From RGIG4140 sp045638265 (GTDB lineage Bacteria > Pseudomonadota > Alphaproteobacteria > CAAHEQ01 > UBA3637), in contig JAZUBA010000039.1 in NCBI GenBank assembly GCA_045638265.1, forward strand, positions 1 through 20,389: a DNA stretch of 20,389 nt, given 5' to 3'. Below are positions 8,363 to 17,243 of this stretch, piece after piece. Under the pieces are notes generated by a model. The model saw only the letters and a program-made list of their open reading frames with translations, ran no database searches and was not told the origin of the DNA. Position 1 is the first letter of the stretch. Each line of letters begins with the position of its first letter. A program made the position numbers and the translations under genes.

Positions 8363-8392
8363 GCTAAATGAAATAAGTTATTAGGAGATATG

Positions 8393-9541
8393 ATGAGTGT
8401 AACGTTATTAAGTCTTGAAGATATAAAAAAATTGAACAATTCACCTTTTATTTTGAAAGCCGGTGTATCAGATTTAGCGGTTATACAGGGGGTTGAGCCT
8501 TCTTATACTTTTGTTACGTCGGAAGGAAATTCAACTGCCCATTTTTGGGTGCGGGATGTCGCAAAGCATGGTTTTTGTATTGCACTGGAACATAACTCTA
8601 CAACAATGCACATTAAACCGAACTGTAAGAATGAAATATCTGTACGTCCCGTTATACCGTTAAGTGCAATTCCACATAGCACCATTTTACAAACCATGCG
8701 TCATCTTCAAGATGGGGACGAAAAATGGACCATTGTTCAATTCGGGCATTATCCGCAAACGATTGTTGAAGATGAAGCATTGATTGAAAACTTAAATATG
8801 ATGCGTTCCCGTTTGGCAATGCATGAGGGAGAATATCCAAAAGGAAAATTTGGTTCGTATGCGTTTGGCTCATCGGGAGAATATAGCCAACACGAAGTAT
8901 TTGAAGTAGATGGCGAACGATATGTTTGTGTAACTGCAAATAAACGTTTATACGGACATACAATATGGAAACGAAATAAATCGTCTTTTAAAGTGAACGA
9001 AGATCAAGAGTATTGGCTGAAAGTGGAGCCGATAGAGTGGATTCTTGATACGAAAAACGAAAAAGCCATTGCTTTAAAAGGGTTAGTTGGAAGAATGACT
9101 TTTGATTCGTCTGAAAATTACGATGGTGTGTTTGAAAAAACGTTATTGAGTCAATATCTTAATAAACATTTTTATCCTGAAATGGTGCAATATCAGGAAG
9201 AAAGTTACAATATTCATTCTTTGACGGAATTTAAAGAAATGATTGTCGGTAGTTTCACTGAAGAGCGGTTACAACAATATCAAGATAACAGATTGAATTT
9301 TTATATGGCATTGTTAAAACTTGCCAAAGATGTCAGTGAAGCAAGTTGTTACGAAGGAACGTTGAAAGAAGATATGGTTGTTTATGCCAAAGATGTTGTG
9401 AAAAGAATGACACAAGATGAAAAAATAACACCGCAACGAGCTATTCAAAAAATTAAAACAGAAATATATGATGAAAAAATTCAAATAAGCCATTGGCAAG
9501 TAAGCGGTTTGAGACAGTTAAAGCAAAACGAAAAAGAATAA
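8393..9541 (+). CDS. DUF6273-like hypothetical protein, paralog of the upstream gene
   Basis: The frame opens with two adjacent ATGs (8390 and 8393). AGGAG at 8383-8387 is only 2 nt from the first and 5 nt from the second, so I prefer 8393, giving 382 residues. From the 8390 numbering, the landmarks are FGHYPQT (118-124), YWLKVEPIEW (208-217) and LLSQYLNKHFYPEM (about 252-265). This is the DUF6273-type order and is clearer here than in the upstream copy. The roughly 110-residue N-terminal part has no counterpart I can align with confidence. The C-terminal helices (ITPQRAIQKI) match the upstream paralog. It appears soluble. The function is unknown, and tandem paralogs suggest two partners or specificities, which is inference. 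Confidence 0.85.
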   Translation: MSVTLLSLEDIKKLNNSPFILKAGVSDLAVIQGVEPSYTFVTSEGNSTAHFWVRDVAKHGFCIALEHNSTTMHIKPNCKNEISVRPVIPLSAIPHSTILQTMRHLQDGDEKWTIVQFGHYPQTIVEDEALIENLNMMRSRLAMHEGEYPKGKFGSYAFGSSGEYSQHEVFEVDGERYVCVTANKRLYGHTIWKRNKSSFKVNEDQEYWLKVEPIEWILDTKNEKAIALKGLVGRMTFDSSENYDGVFEKTLLSQYLNKHFYPEMVQYQEESYNIHSLTEFKEMIVGSFTEERLQQYQDNRLNFYMALLKLAKDVSEASCYEGTLKEDMVVYAKDVVKRMTQDEKITPQRAIQKIKTEIYDEKIQISHWQVSGLRQLKQNEKE

Positions 9542-9580
9542 AGCCTATGCATAGCAACATAATGACGTAAGCACAGGCTT
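9541..9580. terminator. Possible bidirectional terminator hairpin between convergent genes
   Basis: AAGCCTATGC (9541-9550) pairs with GCACAGGCTT (9571-9580) with one mismatch and a 20-base loop. On the minus strand it is followed by TATTCTTTTT. On the plus strand the T-run comes only about 18 bases later. It sits between the convergent DUF6273-like operon and the giant gene, where a shared terminator is expected. The long loop keeps confidence moderate. Confidence 0.5.
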
Positions 9581-9603
9581 GTGATTCTGATAAATGCTTT
9601 TTT

Positions 9604-12600
9604 TTAATTTTTTTCCGTGTTCTTTTTGTACATAATGTTCATTGCATTAACCAATTCATTTGAACGGGCATTTGTTACGTTGATTTCTCGTTCGGGTAAA
9701 TCACGGTCAATTTGTCCGGCTGTCGGATTGCCCGCTGTCAACACCACTTTATCTGTTGATGATTGCTGAATGTAATCGGTTCTGAATTGGGTAATTTTAT
9801 TACTTAACATTTCTAAATAAGGTTGTAACAGATTTTTTGCCGTTGATTTAAACAAAGTCAGTCTGTTTTTACGCAATAATGCCACTTTAAGCATGAGTTT
9901 GTTTTTGAAACTCATTTTTTGAGTAACACGTTGTATCAGCGGTTCCGGCAATCCTTCCCGTTCCAAATAAGCCATTAATTTGTCCGTTAAAGATTGTTTT
10001 TTCATATCATCCGTCATTAAAGCACTGAATAACTGTAAGAGATTTTTATCAAAAGTCTTCCGACACATCGGACTTTGGCGTTTGTGTGCCTGATGAATGA
10101 TTTTTTGATACGGAATACCTTTTTGAATATCCTCAAAAATGCCAACCAATGTGTCAAAATATTTGGCTTGTTCTGCTTGTGGTAAATTATCGGCTCCGTG
10201 CAAAATTTGATACAATGCCGTTTCAACTTTGCCATAAACACCGGTTGATTGAATAGAGGGTTGAGCGGTTTTTGTTGTGTCATTCTCACCAAAGATAAAT
10301 GCCGTATTGAGTTGACCTCCGTTAAATAGGGTTTGTAATATCAGTTTATCTCTGTCTGTATCGGCTGTTTCAATCATACCGTTGATAATATCCGGATGCA
10401 TATGCCCTTTTTCACGCCATAACGTTAAAACCAACGGTAAAACTTCCTCATTAGGTATATCACACGAAAAATGGCGTAAATTGGCAATTGCCCGTTCAGC
10501 TTTGGCAATGTAATGCGGAACGTGTCCGTCTTTGTCGCGGACGCATTCAACCGCCGCATTAAACAACGTACAAAATGCATCAGAGGTTTCTAAATTCATC
10601 AGCTTCTTTATATCAGATTTCGGGAAAAGACGCTTTAAATAGAATTTCTTTTGTGCCGGATTGCCAAGCTTAACAGTTAAATAACCATGCAATGTTCTGT
10701 AAAAGACTGAGCCCAACAGTTTAATGTCTTCACGCATCGGGGACTCTAATGAGGTGGAGCCGGTATCAAATAATTCTACATGAAGTTTTTTGTCAGGGTT
10801 GAGTTGAACTTTTAGTTGTCCTTGATGGCGGTCATCATCAAACGCACCACCTAACATAACGGCACGTAAATTAATAAGGAAATTGGCTTTTGCCAACGCT
10901 TTTTTCATTCGTTTTTGTTCGTCCATATCAATGGTTATACCTGTTTTTTCAGGTGATTTTGACTCATCGGCAATGTCGGTATAATCTACACCTTTTGCCT
11001 TTTCCATAATTTTATAACTTTGAAGATATTGAACCGTTCCATCCGTTACCACTGAACAATAGGCATCCGGTTGTTTTGTCCAAGGCATTGTGCGGAAATC
11101 AATGGTGTAACCGTCAATGTTCATTTGAACATTATCGTATAATTGTTGAGCAATACACATTTGCAGATAGCCACAGTTGGCATCTAATTCGTATTTGTTC
11201 ATTTTGCGGGTAGCTGAAATGGCATCTTGAACAATGTGTAACATATCGGCATATTCTTCATGTTGCGTAATTGTAACACGCAATGCTTCCTGTAATCGTT
11301 TATAAACGGCTTGTGCGTCTAAATCGGTTTTATCACGAGCAACGGAAACAACTTCATTTTCATTGAGTTCAAATGTCAAATAATGAGAGGCAGCTCCCAG
11401 AACCTTACCTAATCCGGTTGGATTTTCTCGTATGGTTTTAATCAGTTCGGGATGATATTTTCGGATGGTTTCAAACACTTCTGCCCGAGAGGGTGTTTTT
11501 GCGTGATTGGTGAGTTTTAATAATTCCTCACGCACATCTTTTGGTAAAGATTCCTGTACGGATAAAAATTGTCCGACTTTAATACCGGCTGCTCCTTGTG
11601 ATTCTAAAAACAGACGGATAATTTGAGGCATATTCATCGTTTCGCCCTGATTTTTAAGCGTTGGCTTGTTGGCAGCAATACACCCGCCTAACAACAAATC
11701 CGTGCGATATTCTTCATCATCAGGGACGGCTTGTGCGTAGTTACGCAAAGCATCAAAAAAGATTTGACGATTTGGCATGTTTTCCGGCAAAATAAAATGC
11801 ATCATTTTGTTTGTGCGTCGATAAGAATCCTGATTTGATTGATTAAACAGATTTGCCAACATAAAGGTACGCATTTTAAACGGTTTTTCCCAGAATTGAG
11901 CATGGAAACGCATCCATTTTTCAGGGGAAAAGAGCAAATTATAAAAATGCTGTCCGTCTTCAATCGTTATGTGATTTTGTAGTTCGGTGTTTTTGAATAT
12001 GTTTTGTAATGTGATATAAAAACTTGATTGTGTGCTGATTAATTCTTGACCGATTAACTCATGAAATGCTTTTGCATTTTCATAAGAGTTAGGTTCAAGA
12101 ATGAATTTGATAATATTATCTCCATAATGCGGTTTTTCATGCAAGATGTGATAAATGACTTCCAATCCCATACCAATACCGGTTATTTTTTTGTTATTAT
12201 TTAATATACCGGCTAATGATTTAGCATCTACCTGCAATAAATCGGCTGTTTTTTCTTGAGCTAAAATAATGTCTTGTAATTGAGTGCTTAATTGTTCCTG
12301 TGTTTCAACGGCTAAACGGGAATATGGCAAATCTTCCATAAACTCTTTTTCCGTATTTTCAATGTTGTTTTTCAGCTTTTCTGAAATGTGTTTGATTTTT
12401 TCTTCAAATTCAGCTGAACGATCGTCAGTTTGATGATTAAGTGTTTCGGCAACACTATTCAGCCAAATTTGTTCAACACGACGATGTAAGTCAATAAAGT
12501 CAATGGGATTACGTTCGGCTAACAGCTGAAAACTTAATTTTTCACGCACATCGGCCGGCTGTTTTTCCAATGTATCAATAAGATGTGTTAAGATATCCCG

Positions 12601-15600
12601 TTGTACAATGCCGTCCGATGTAAATAAAGCATTATAAACACAGTTATTGTATGTTAAAATCTGTTCCTCCAAAGTGCCGGTCCAGATTGTTTCATTTGGA
12701 TTATCAGACCAACGAAATAAATCATTACTGATAAAATCCAAAACTTGCCCATGTGGGAGTAAATTAATCATACTCCGTCGTTCTTCCATAGTATCCATAG
12801 ATAACATTTCTGCTTTAAATTTTTGGAAAAATTGTTTGATTGTTTCGTCTGTTTCGTTTTCTTCAAATAATTTATGTTGGCGTAAAGATAGAACGGTTGC
12901 ACATGTATCCGTTGTTAAATCATCGGCATTTTGTTCCATATCAAATTGGGAAATCCGATGCAAAATGCTTTCTTTTAAGTTCTGATGCAAATCAGGAATA
13001 TCCTTAATGTCGTCTACTTGTGAAACGGTTTTAATTTTTTTGATAAAGTGGTTCAGTTCTTCAATCGGAATGTCTTTTGTTTTATCGGCAAAAAACATAA
13101 TTTGTTCACTATGATAAACGGTATCATTGATTTGATAAGTGCTGTCTTTAATAGAATTCCAGTTTCGGATGTTTCTTAAACGAACAATCTCATCATAACT
13201 TGTTGCTTTATTGCGTTTTACGATCTGATAATATAAATCAGGAGCATAATGAATCAGATGTAATCCGATTTTTGTATTTTGCAGATAATTTTTAAATGAT
13301 TCCGGTACGGCTTCTCGCATGGACGGATGATTGAAAAGTTTAAGTAAATCAGGATTAATATGTGAGCCGATTTCTTTGTTAAATCGCCATAAATTCCAAA
13401 CGCTTGGTGATTGACGAACAGCATTTAACATCTCTATTGTTTCGTGATTGTTTGGATTTGCATCATATGCTTTCAACAGATGTGTTAAAACGTCAATGTA
13501 TTTTTGTGTGATATTATTTGTTGCATTGGAATCAAATTTGAACAAATAATGTGAATTGTATTTTTCTTTTAAGTCTTTATATTTTTTCGAGTCAATACTG
13601 ATAAACGGACTTTTTTGCCATTTCCAATTCATTTCCTTGGAAGCCAAAGGTAATTGTTCAAAGTCCAATATTTTTTCATCATCGTAAAAATAAGGGGTGA
13701 TATTGTTTAAGTCATTAATTGTCTGCAATGATACATCAGCATTGGGTAAACGTTGTAAAATATCACACAGTTGGAAATGTAATTGTGTGTTTAATCCCTC
13801 TGTTTTTATTTTGTAGACATCTTGCCGATAATTGATAACATTCTTTAAAATAATTTCCCATGGTTTGAACAAAAAAGACTGTTTTTTTTCTTCAACGGAT
13901 AAAATTGTCCCGTCATTGTCATAATGATATTCATACAATGTATCATTAATTTGTTGAAAACAAATGTGATAAGGGGCGTATTTTTGATAATCTTCTGCTG
14001 TCAGTGTCAATTCTTTTAATCCGAAAATCGGTATTTGTCCGTTTATTGTTTCCAATAAATATCTTTTATTGAGTTGATAATTAAAAGCTTGTGTGTCGTA
14101 TATGTGTAAGGTTGTTAAGAGTGGATGAATATCGTCTGTGTATGTCCAATAATCATTATCCATGTTATTACGGTCTGTTTCTAACTCGTAGCATTGGGTG
14201 GAATAACTATAGTGTTTTTCTTCTGTATTTGTACTCGGATCCTCTTTTGCCAACGCTCGAAAAAGTGGTAAAAATGCTAGTTTTTCACCAACTTTAAGCG
14301 GTTCTTGATATGGGTTTAACAATGTACGGGCACAATCGGGATTGATTGAGTTATGCTGATTGTGTGTATACGACCCTCTGATTAAAAAGTTAAAATCCGG
14401 ATGAGCTTTGATTTGCTTCATTAATTCATGCGGATTTTCGTCGGTTGTTAATAATTGTCTGATAAGTTTGTGTAAATCAGATAACGAATCATTTTCATCT
14501 GTAAATTCATTTTTTTTGGTATTCAAATAAATCAAATCTAACCATTTTGTCCATAAAACTTGTTCATTTGAATAAACGATTTCAGGAATGATTGGTTTTT
14601 TCGGTTCTTTTTGAAATACGCCGAATAATTTTGACAACCACGATTTTTTAGGTTCTTCTTGCAGTGCTTGTTGTTTTGCATCTTCTTCGGCTTGTGTTTT
14701 GGCAAATAATTCTTTAACAAGACTCACATATTCATTCAGTGACAAATTTTCAGGTGGGTAAATACGTTTAAGATGTTGAAAATTTAAATAATTATATTGA
14801 TACGGTTTGATTTGCGTATCCAAACGGGGCGCATATTTGTGTGCGATTATTTTTCTCATTGGTGAGATATGTGTTGTTAAAATTTTATCCCAAATGTCAT
14901 TTTCAGTATTGTCTTTGTTGTATTGAAAATCTTCATCATGATAAAGCGGTATTTGAAATGTGCGAATGTAATTAAAAAAATCAAGTACTTGTTCACGAGG
15001 AGATAATGCTTTGTATTGCTCTGATTGAACGTAATTGAGAATATGTTGATTGATAGGGGGTAATGCTTGAAGTTGTTGATATAATTCTTCATCAAATTGT
15101 TGTGGCGGTTGTTGGGAGAGTTGATCAAGCAATCCTTCTTCAACACCTAATACACCAGCCTGAATGTCTTGTCGTAATTCAAGCGAGGGATGAACATCTG
15201 CCAATTTATTGATGAAGGATTGAGATTTTCCGCTTTCTTTTAAACATTTAAAAAAGTTAAGCAAATGTTTGGGATGATAACCGGCGTTTGTCATATGAGC
15301 CATAGCTAAAATATCAGCACCTGCTTCTTCATCTTTGGCTACTTGCTTGTTTTCGGATTTAAGAGAGCTGTAAATGGCATGTCCGATTTCATGACCGACA
15401 ACACCGACAAGAACTGCTTCCATGTTTGGTTCCAATAACTTGTTTTGTTTGCAAAAAGTTAATAGGGCTGTTGTAATACAGATACGATGTTTTTTGTCTT
15501 GAAAATATTTTTTATCTATAATAAACGCATTTGGTGCATATTCGTCACAAATTAAGAATTCAAAATCATCTAAAAAATCTTTTCCGATTTTTTCCTGACC

Positions 15601-15819
15601 TGTTTCATTATCAATGAGAACCAAATCGCCATACATTTTTTGCATGCGTTCCCGAATATAAGCATCAAAATTTGACAAAGTTTTTTTGTCGTTTTCATCT
15701 AAACAAGGGGAGTCTGGTAAATAGATACCCATTTTATAAAGAACTTCTTTTTCGGCAATACGCAATAATTCGGAGGAATAATGCGGTTTGTATTCTAAAT
15801 CTTCTCTTTCATCTGTCAT
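9604..15819 (-). CDS. Giant M48-peptidase / ABC1-kinase-like fusion protein, 2071 aa
   Basis: The N-terminus (about 15-235) is an M48-type zinc peptidase domain: HEIGH at 143-147 (zinc ligands H143 and H147, catalytic E144), an E at 164 or 165 within EEAGAD as third ligand, then NAGYHPKHLLNFF and VHPSLELR, as in soluble M48 members. The middle (about 240-1390) is long, mainly helical and unrecognised, with a basic amphipathic patch near 390-408. Residues about 1395-1720 resemble the ABC1/UbiB/AarF atypical kinase family: KVGQ (1414-1417) with the following LPKDVREELLKL, an Ala-rich loop GAAS (1475-1478), ELD-x-N (1544-1548), a DDDRHQGQ loop (1661-1668) and DTG (1685-1687). Usual kinase positions are altered: the beta-3 Lys appears as Ser1492, the metal-binding Asn as Gln1668, and DFG as DTG. 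The last 350 residues are helical and unassigned. There is no signal peptide or membrane helix, so it is probably cytoplasmic. The ribosome site (GATGAG) is weak, but the promoter at 15861-15889 fits the ATG at 15819. Confidence 0.9.
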   Translation of the reverse strand: MTDEREDLEYKPHYSSELLRIAEKEVLYKMGIYLPDSPCLDENDKKTLSNFDAYIRERMQKMYGDLVLIDNETGQEKIGKDFLDDFEFLICDEYAPNAFIIDKKYFQDKKHRICITTALLTFCKQNKLLEPNMEAVLVGVVGHEIGHAIYSSLKSENKQVAKDEEAGADILAMAHMTNAGYHPKHLLNFFKCLKESGKSQSFINKLADVHPSLELRQDIQAGVLGVEEGLLDQLSQQPPQQFDEELYQQLQALPPINQHILNYVQSEQYKALSPREQVLDFFNYIRTFQIPLYHDEDFQYNKDNTENDIWDKILTTHISPMRKIIAHKYAPRLDTQIKPYQYNYLNFQHLKRIYPPENLSLNEYVSLVKELFAKTQAEEDAKQQALQEEPKKSWLSKLFGVFQKEPKKPIIPEIVYSNEQVLWTKWLDLIYLNTKKNEFTDENDSLSDLHKLIRQLLTTDENPHELMKQIKAHPDFNFLIRGSYTHNQHNSINPDCARTLLNPYQEPLKVGEKLAFLPLFRALAKEDPSTNTEEKHYSYSTQCYELETDRNNMDNDYWTYTDDIHPLLTTLHIYDTQAFNYQLNKRYLLETINGQIPIFGLKELTLTAEDYQKYAPYHICFQQINDTLYEYHYDNDGTILSVEEKKQSFLFKPWEIILKNVINYRQDVYKIKTEGLNTQLHFQLCDILQRLPNADVSLQTINDLNNITPYFYDDEKILDFEQLPLASKEMNWKWQKSPFISIDSKKYKDLKEKYNSHYLFKFDSNATNNITQKYIDVLTHLLKAYDANPNNHETIEMLNAVRQSPSVWNLWRFNKEIGSHINPDLLKLFNHPSMREAVPESFKNYLQNTKIGLHLIHYAPDLYYQIVKRNKATSYDEIVRLRNIRNWNSIKDSTYQINDTVYHSEQIMFFADKTKDIPIEELNHFIKKIKTVSQVDDIKDIPDLHQNLKESILHRISQFDMEQNADDLTTDTCATVLSLRQHKLFEENETDETIKQFFQKFKAEMLSMDTMEERRSMINLLPHGQVLDFISNDLFRWSDNPNETIWTGTLEEQILTYNNCVYNALFTSDGIVQRDILTHLIDTLEKQPADVREKLSFQLLAERNPIDFIDLHRRVEQIWLNSVAETLNHQTDDRSAEFEEKIKHISEKLKNNIENTEKEFMEDLPYSRLAVETQEQLSTQLQDIILAQEKTADLLQVDAKSLAGILNNNKKITGIGMGLEVIYHILHEKPHYGDNIIKFILEPNSYENAKAFHELIGQELISTQSSFYITLQNIFKNTELQNHITIEDGQHFYNLLFSPEKWMRFHAQFWEKPFKMRTFMLANLFNQSNQDSYRRTNKMMHFILPENMPNRQIFFDALRNYAQAVPDDEEYRTDLLLGGCIAANKPTLKNQGETMNMPQIIRLFLESQGAAGIKVGQFLSVQESLPKDVREELLKLTNHAKTPSRAEVFETIRKYHPELIKTIRENPTGLGKVLGAASHYLTFELNENEVVSVARDKTDLDAQAVYKRLQEALRVTITQHEEYADMLHIVQDAISATRKMNKYELDANCGYLQMCIAQQLYDNVQMNIDGYTIDFRTMPWTKQPDAYCSVVTDGTVQYLQSYKIMEKAKGVDYTDIADESKSPEKTGITIDMDEQKRMKKALAKANFLINLRAVMLGGAFDDDRHQGQLKVQLNPDKKLHVELFDTGSTSLESPMREDIKLLGSVFYRTLHGYLTVKLGNPAQKKFYLKRLFPKSDIKKLMNLETSDAFCTLFNAAVECVRDKDGHVPHYIAKAERAIANLRHFSCDIPNEEVLPLVLTLWREKGHMHPDIINGMIETADTDRDKLILQTLFNGGQLNTAFIFGENDTTKTAQPSIQSTGVYGKVETALYQILHGADNLPQAEQAKYFDTLVGIFEDIQKGIPYQKIIHQAHKRQSPMCRKTFDKNLLQLFSALMTDDMKKQSLTDKLMAYLEREGLPEPLIQRVTQKMSFKNKLMLKVALLRKNRLTLFKSTAKNLLQPYLEMLSNKITQFRTDYIQQSSTDKVVLTAGNPTAGQIDRDLPEREINVTNARSNELVNAMNIMYKKNTEKN

Positions 15820-15860
15820 CAGAAACTCATCTTTTAAATAATTAAAAAAATACTAACATC

Positions 15861-15889
15861 AGTATATCAAAAATGTGATGAAAGTGCAA
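15861..15889 (-). promoter_or_regulatory. Promoter of the giant M48/ABC1 gene
   Basis: On the minus strand, TTGCAC (15884-15889), a 17-bp spacer and TATACT (15861-15866). The transcript would start near 15854, about 35 nt before the ATG. It is divergent from the promoter at 15932-15960, with only about 42 bp of A/T-rich DNA between the two -35 boxes. Confidence 0.78.
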
Positions 15890-15931
15890 GCAATAAAAAT
15901 GAAAAAAAATCAAATTTAACACATTTTTTTG

Positions 15932-15960
15932 TTGATTTATGTTTTTGTTAGTGGTATGAT
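15932..15960 (+). promoter_or_regulatory. Promoter of the 392-aa Lys/Asp/Pro-rich gene
   Basis: TTGATT (15932-15937), a 17-bp spacer and TATGAT (15955-15960). Transcription would start near 15967. The open frame's first ATG, at 15929, therefore lies upstream of transcription and is not the start. Confidence 0.72.
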
Positions 15961-16003
15961 AAACGTATGCAATGAGTTTAACCAAACAAAAAGGAGAATA
16001 AAA

Positions 16004-17182
16004 ATGTCAAGAGATCAAGATGCCTTAAATGAAACAACCGATTTTTTTTCTTGGATAGGGCGTAAGTGCTATGATTTTTGGAAATGGGGTACAACCGGAC
16101 GAGGCGTAGAGTATCAATTTATTTGCAAAAAATTTCAAGAAGATTTATATGGTAAGCGTAATGATCATAAGCTTTTCAAAGATGATTTGTATGACCGTTC
16201 AGACAACAGTAATGTAAGGCTTTCAAATTTGTATAAAAACTTTAACGGCGGAGCAGGTATGGAATTGGATGATGCTTTAGATAATGTTCCGGCGGAAGAT
16301 AAATCCATTATCCGATCTTCAACGTGGTCATGGAGTAGTGGTGATGATATGCTTACTTTTTCAAGAAATGCGACAGTAAATATTTTGACCGAATTAAAGT
16401 TTTGGCAAGACTTGGATAACGATCAAAAAAAACATGTTTTACAAGTAGCAAAAGGTTGGTATCAAAAAGCTAGAACGAATGATCCAAATGCAAATGATTA
16501 TTTATGTGCTGCCGATAAATTAATGTGCGGCATTAATGTTGGTGGAGAAGTTGTTCCTGAACGAGGTGTCATAGGTGGTTTTGTTACGAAAGTAAATGAA
16601 CCAGATTTAAATCCAAAAGTGTGGGATTATGAGCCATCTTATAAGGGTGATTTTGATCCGATTAAATATATTGAAGAATTAGAAAAAGAAATTGCCGAAG
16701 AAGAAAAAGGTAAGACGGGTCCGGGTTCTGATAAAAAACCGACAATTAAAGAAGTTCCCGATAAATTGCCGGATGATAAGAAACCGAATGACACAAAACC
16801 CGAGGATAAAAAGCCAGAAGATAAGAAACCAAATGATAAAAAAACGGGTGATAAGAAAGCAGAAGATAAGAAACCTGAAGACAAAAATTCAACAGAGAAA
16901 GATAAGAAAAAAATAAAACTGTCACCAGAAAAAGAAAAAGCTGTTAAAGAAAGTTTAGAACAGTGGGATAAATTTATGCAAGAAAAAGGTAACGATATGT
17001 TGAAGAAATATCGTGAAGAGAAAAAAGGTAAATCATTGGCACAAACAGGTGTGTCTGCAAAAGGATTGACAGATCATTTAAAAGATGGTTCTGAAAAGCA
17101 AATGACAGCATTGCATGAAAATGCTCATGAATTGGCTGATACAAATACGGTTACACCTGTTTCGGAGAGTAAATCTCGTTAA
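16004..17182 (+). CDS. Hypothetical Lys/Asp/Pro-rich protein, 392 aa (start corrected)
   Basis: I do not recognise this protein. The ATG at 16004 (MSRDQDALNE) is preceded by AAGGAG at 15991-15996 and by a promoter at 15932-15960. The frame extends back to 15929, but those 25 residues lie over the promoter. Residues 1-230 look globular and are Trp- and Tyr-containing (WKWGTTGRG, STWSWSSGDD), with no signal peptide. Residues 258-294 are degenerate four- to six-residue repeats of the DKKPED type, surely disordered. The C-terminal 100 residues are charged helices (LSPEKEKAVKESLEQWDKFM), followed by a Ser/Thr-rich tail. A strong terminator follows. It is divergent from the giant M48/ABC1 gene across a short shared promoter region, which hints at common regulation but does not prove it. 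Confidence 0.88.
   Translation: MSRDQDALNETTDFFSWIGRKCYDFWKWGTTGRGVEYQFICKKFQEDLYGKRNDHKLFKDDLYDRSDNSNVRLSNLYKNFNGGAGMELDDALDNVPAEDKSIIRSSTWSWSSGDDMLTFSRNATVNILTELKFWQDLDNDQKKHVLQVAKGWYQKARTNDPNANDYLCAADKLMCGINVGGEVVPERGVIGGFVTKVNEPDLNPKVWDYEPSYKGDFDPIKYIEELEKEIAEEEKGKTGPGSDKKPTIKEVPDKLPDDKKPNDTKPEDKKPEDKKPNDKKTGDKKAEDKKPEDKNSTEKDKKKIKLSPEKEKAVKESLEQWDKFMQEKGNDMLKKYREEKKGKSLAQTGVSAKGLTDHLKDGSEKQMTALHENAHELADTNTVTPVSESKSR
16775..16885 (+). repeat. DKKPED-type low-complexity repeat tract
   Basis: This tract encodes residues 258-294 of the 392-aa protein as repeated GATAAGAAACC-like units (DKKPND, DTKPED, DKKPED, DKKTGD, DKKAED). The units are imperfect at the DNA level. It explains the antisense open frame at 16639-16884, which is not a gene. 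Confidence 0.85.
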
Positions 17183-17205
17183 GCGTGAATTATAATTTAT
17201 GAAAA

Positions 17206-17233
17206 AAGTCCGTTGTTAAGCGGGCTTTTTTTT
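17206..17233 (+). terminator. Intrinsic terminator of the 392-aa gene
   Basis: AAGTCCG (17206-17212) pairs with CGGGCTT (17221-17227), with one G-T pair and an 8-base loop, followed by a run of eight T ending at 17233. It lies 23 bp beyond the stop codon. Confidence 0.88.
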
Positions 17234-17243
17234 ATGTATTTGC

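Noticed and set aside
12647..12985. Plus-strand 112-codon frame within the giant gene
   Set aside because: It is an antisense shadow with no ribosome site or promoter and no recognisable product, while the minus-strand frame is continuous over 6 kb.
15929..16003. N-terminal extension of the 392-aa protein, which might look like a hydrophobic leader (MLIYVFVSGM)
   Set aside because: A promoter at 15932-15960 overlaps it, and a strong AAGGAG site directs initiation at 16004.
16639..16884. Minus-strand 81-codon frame rich in SSGFLS repeats
   Set aside because: It is the antisense of the DKKPED repeat tract in the 392-aa gene and has no independent evidence.
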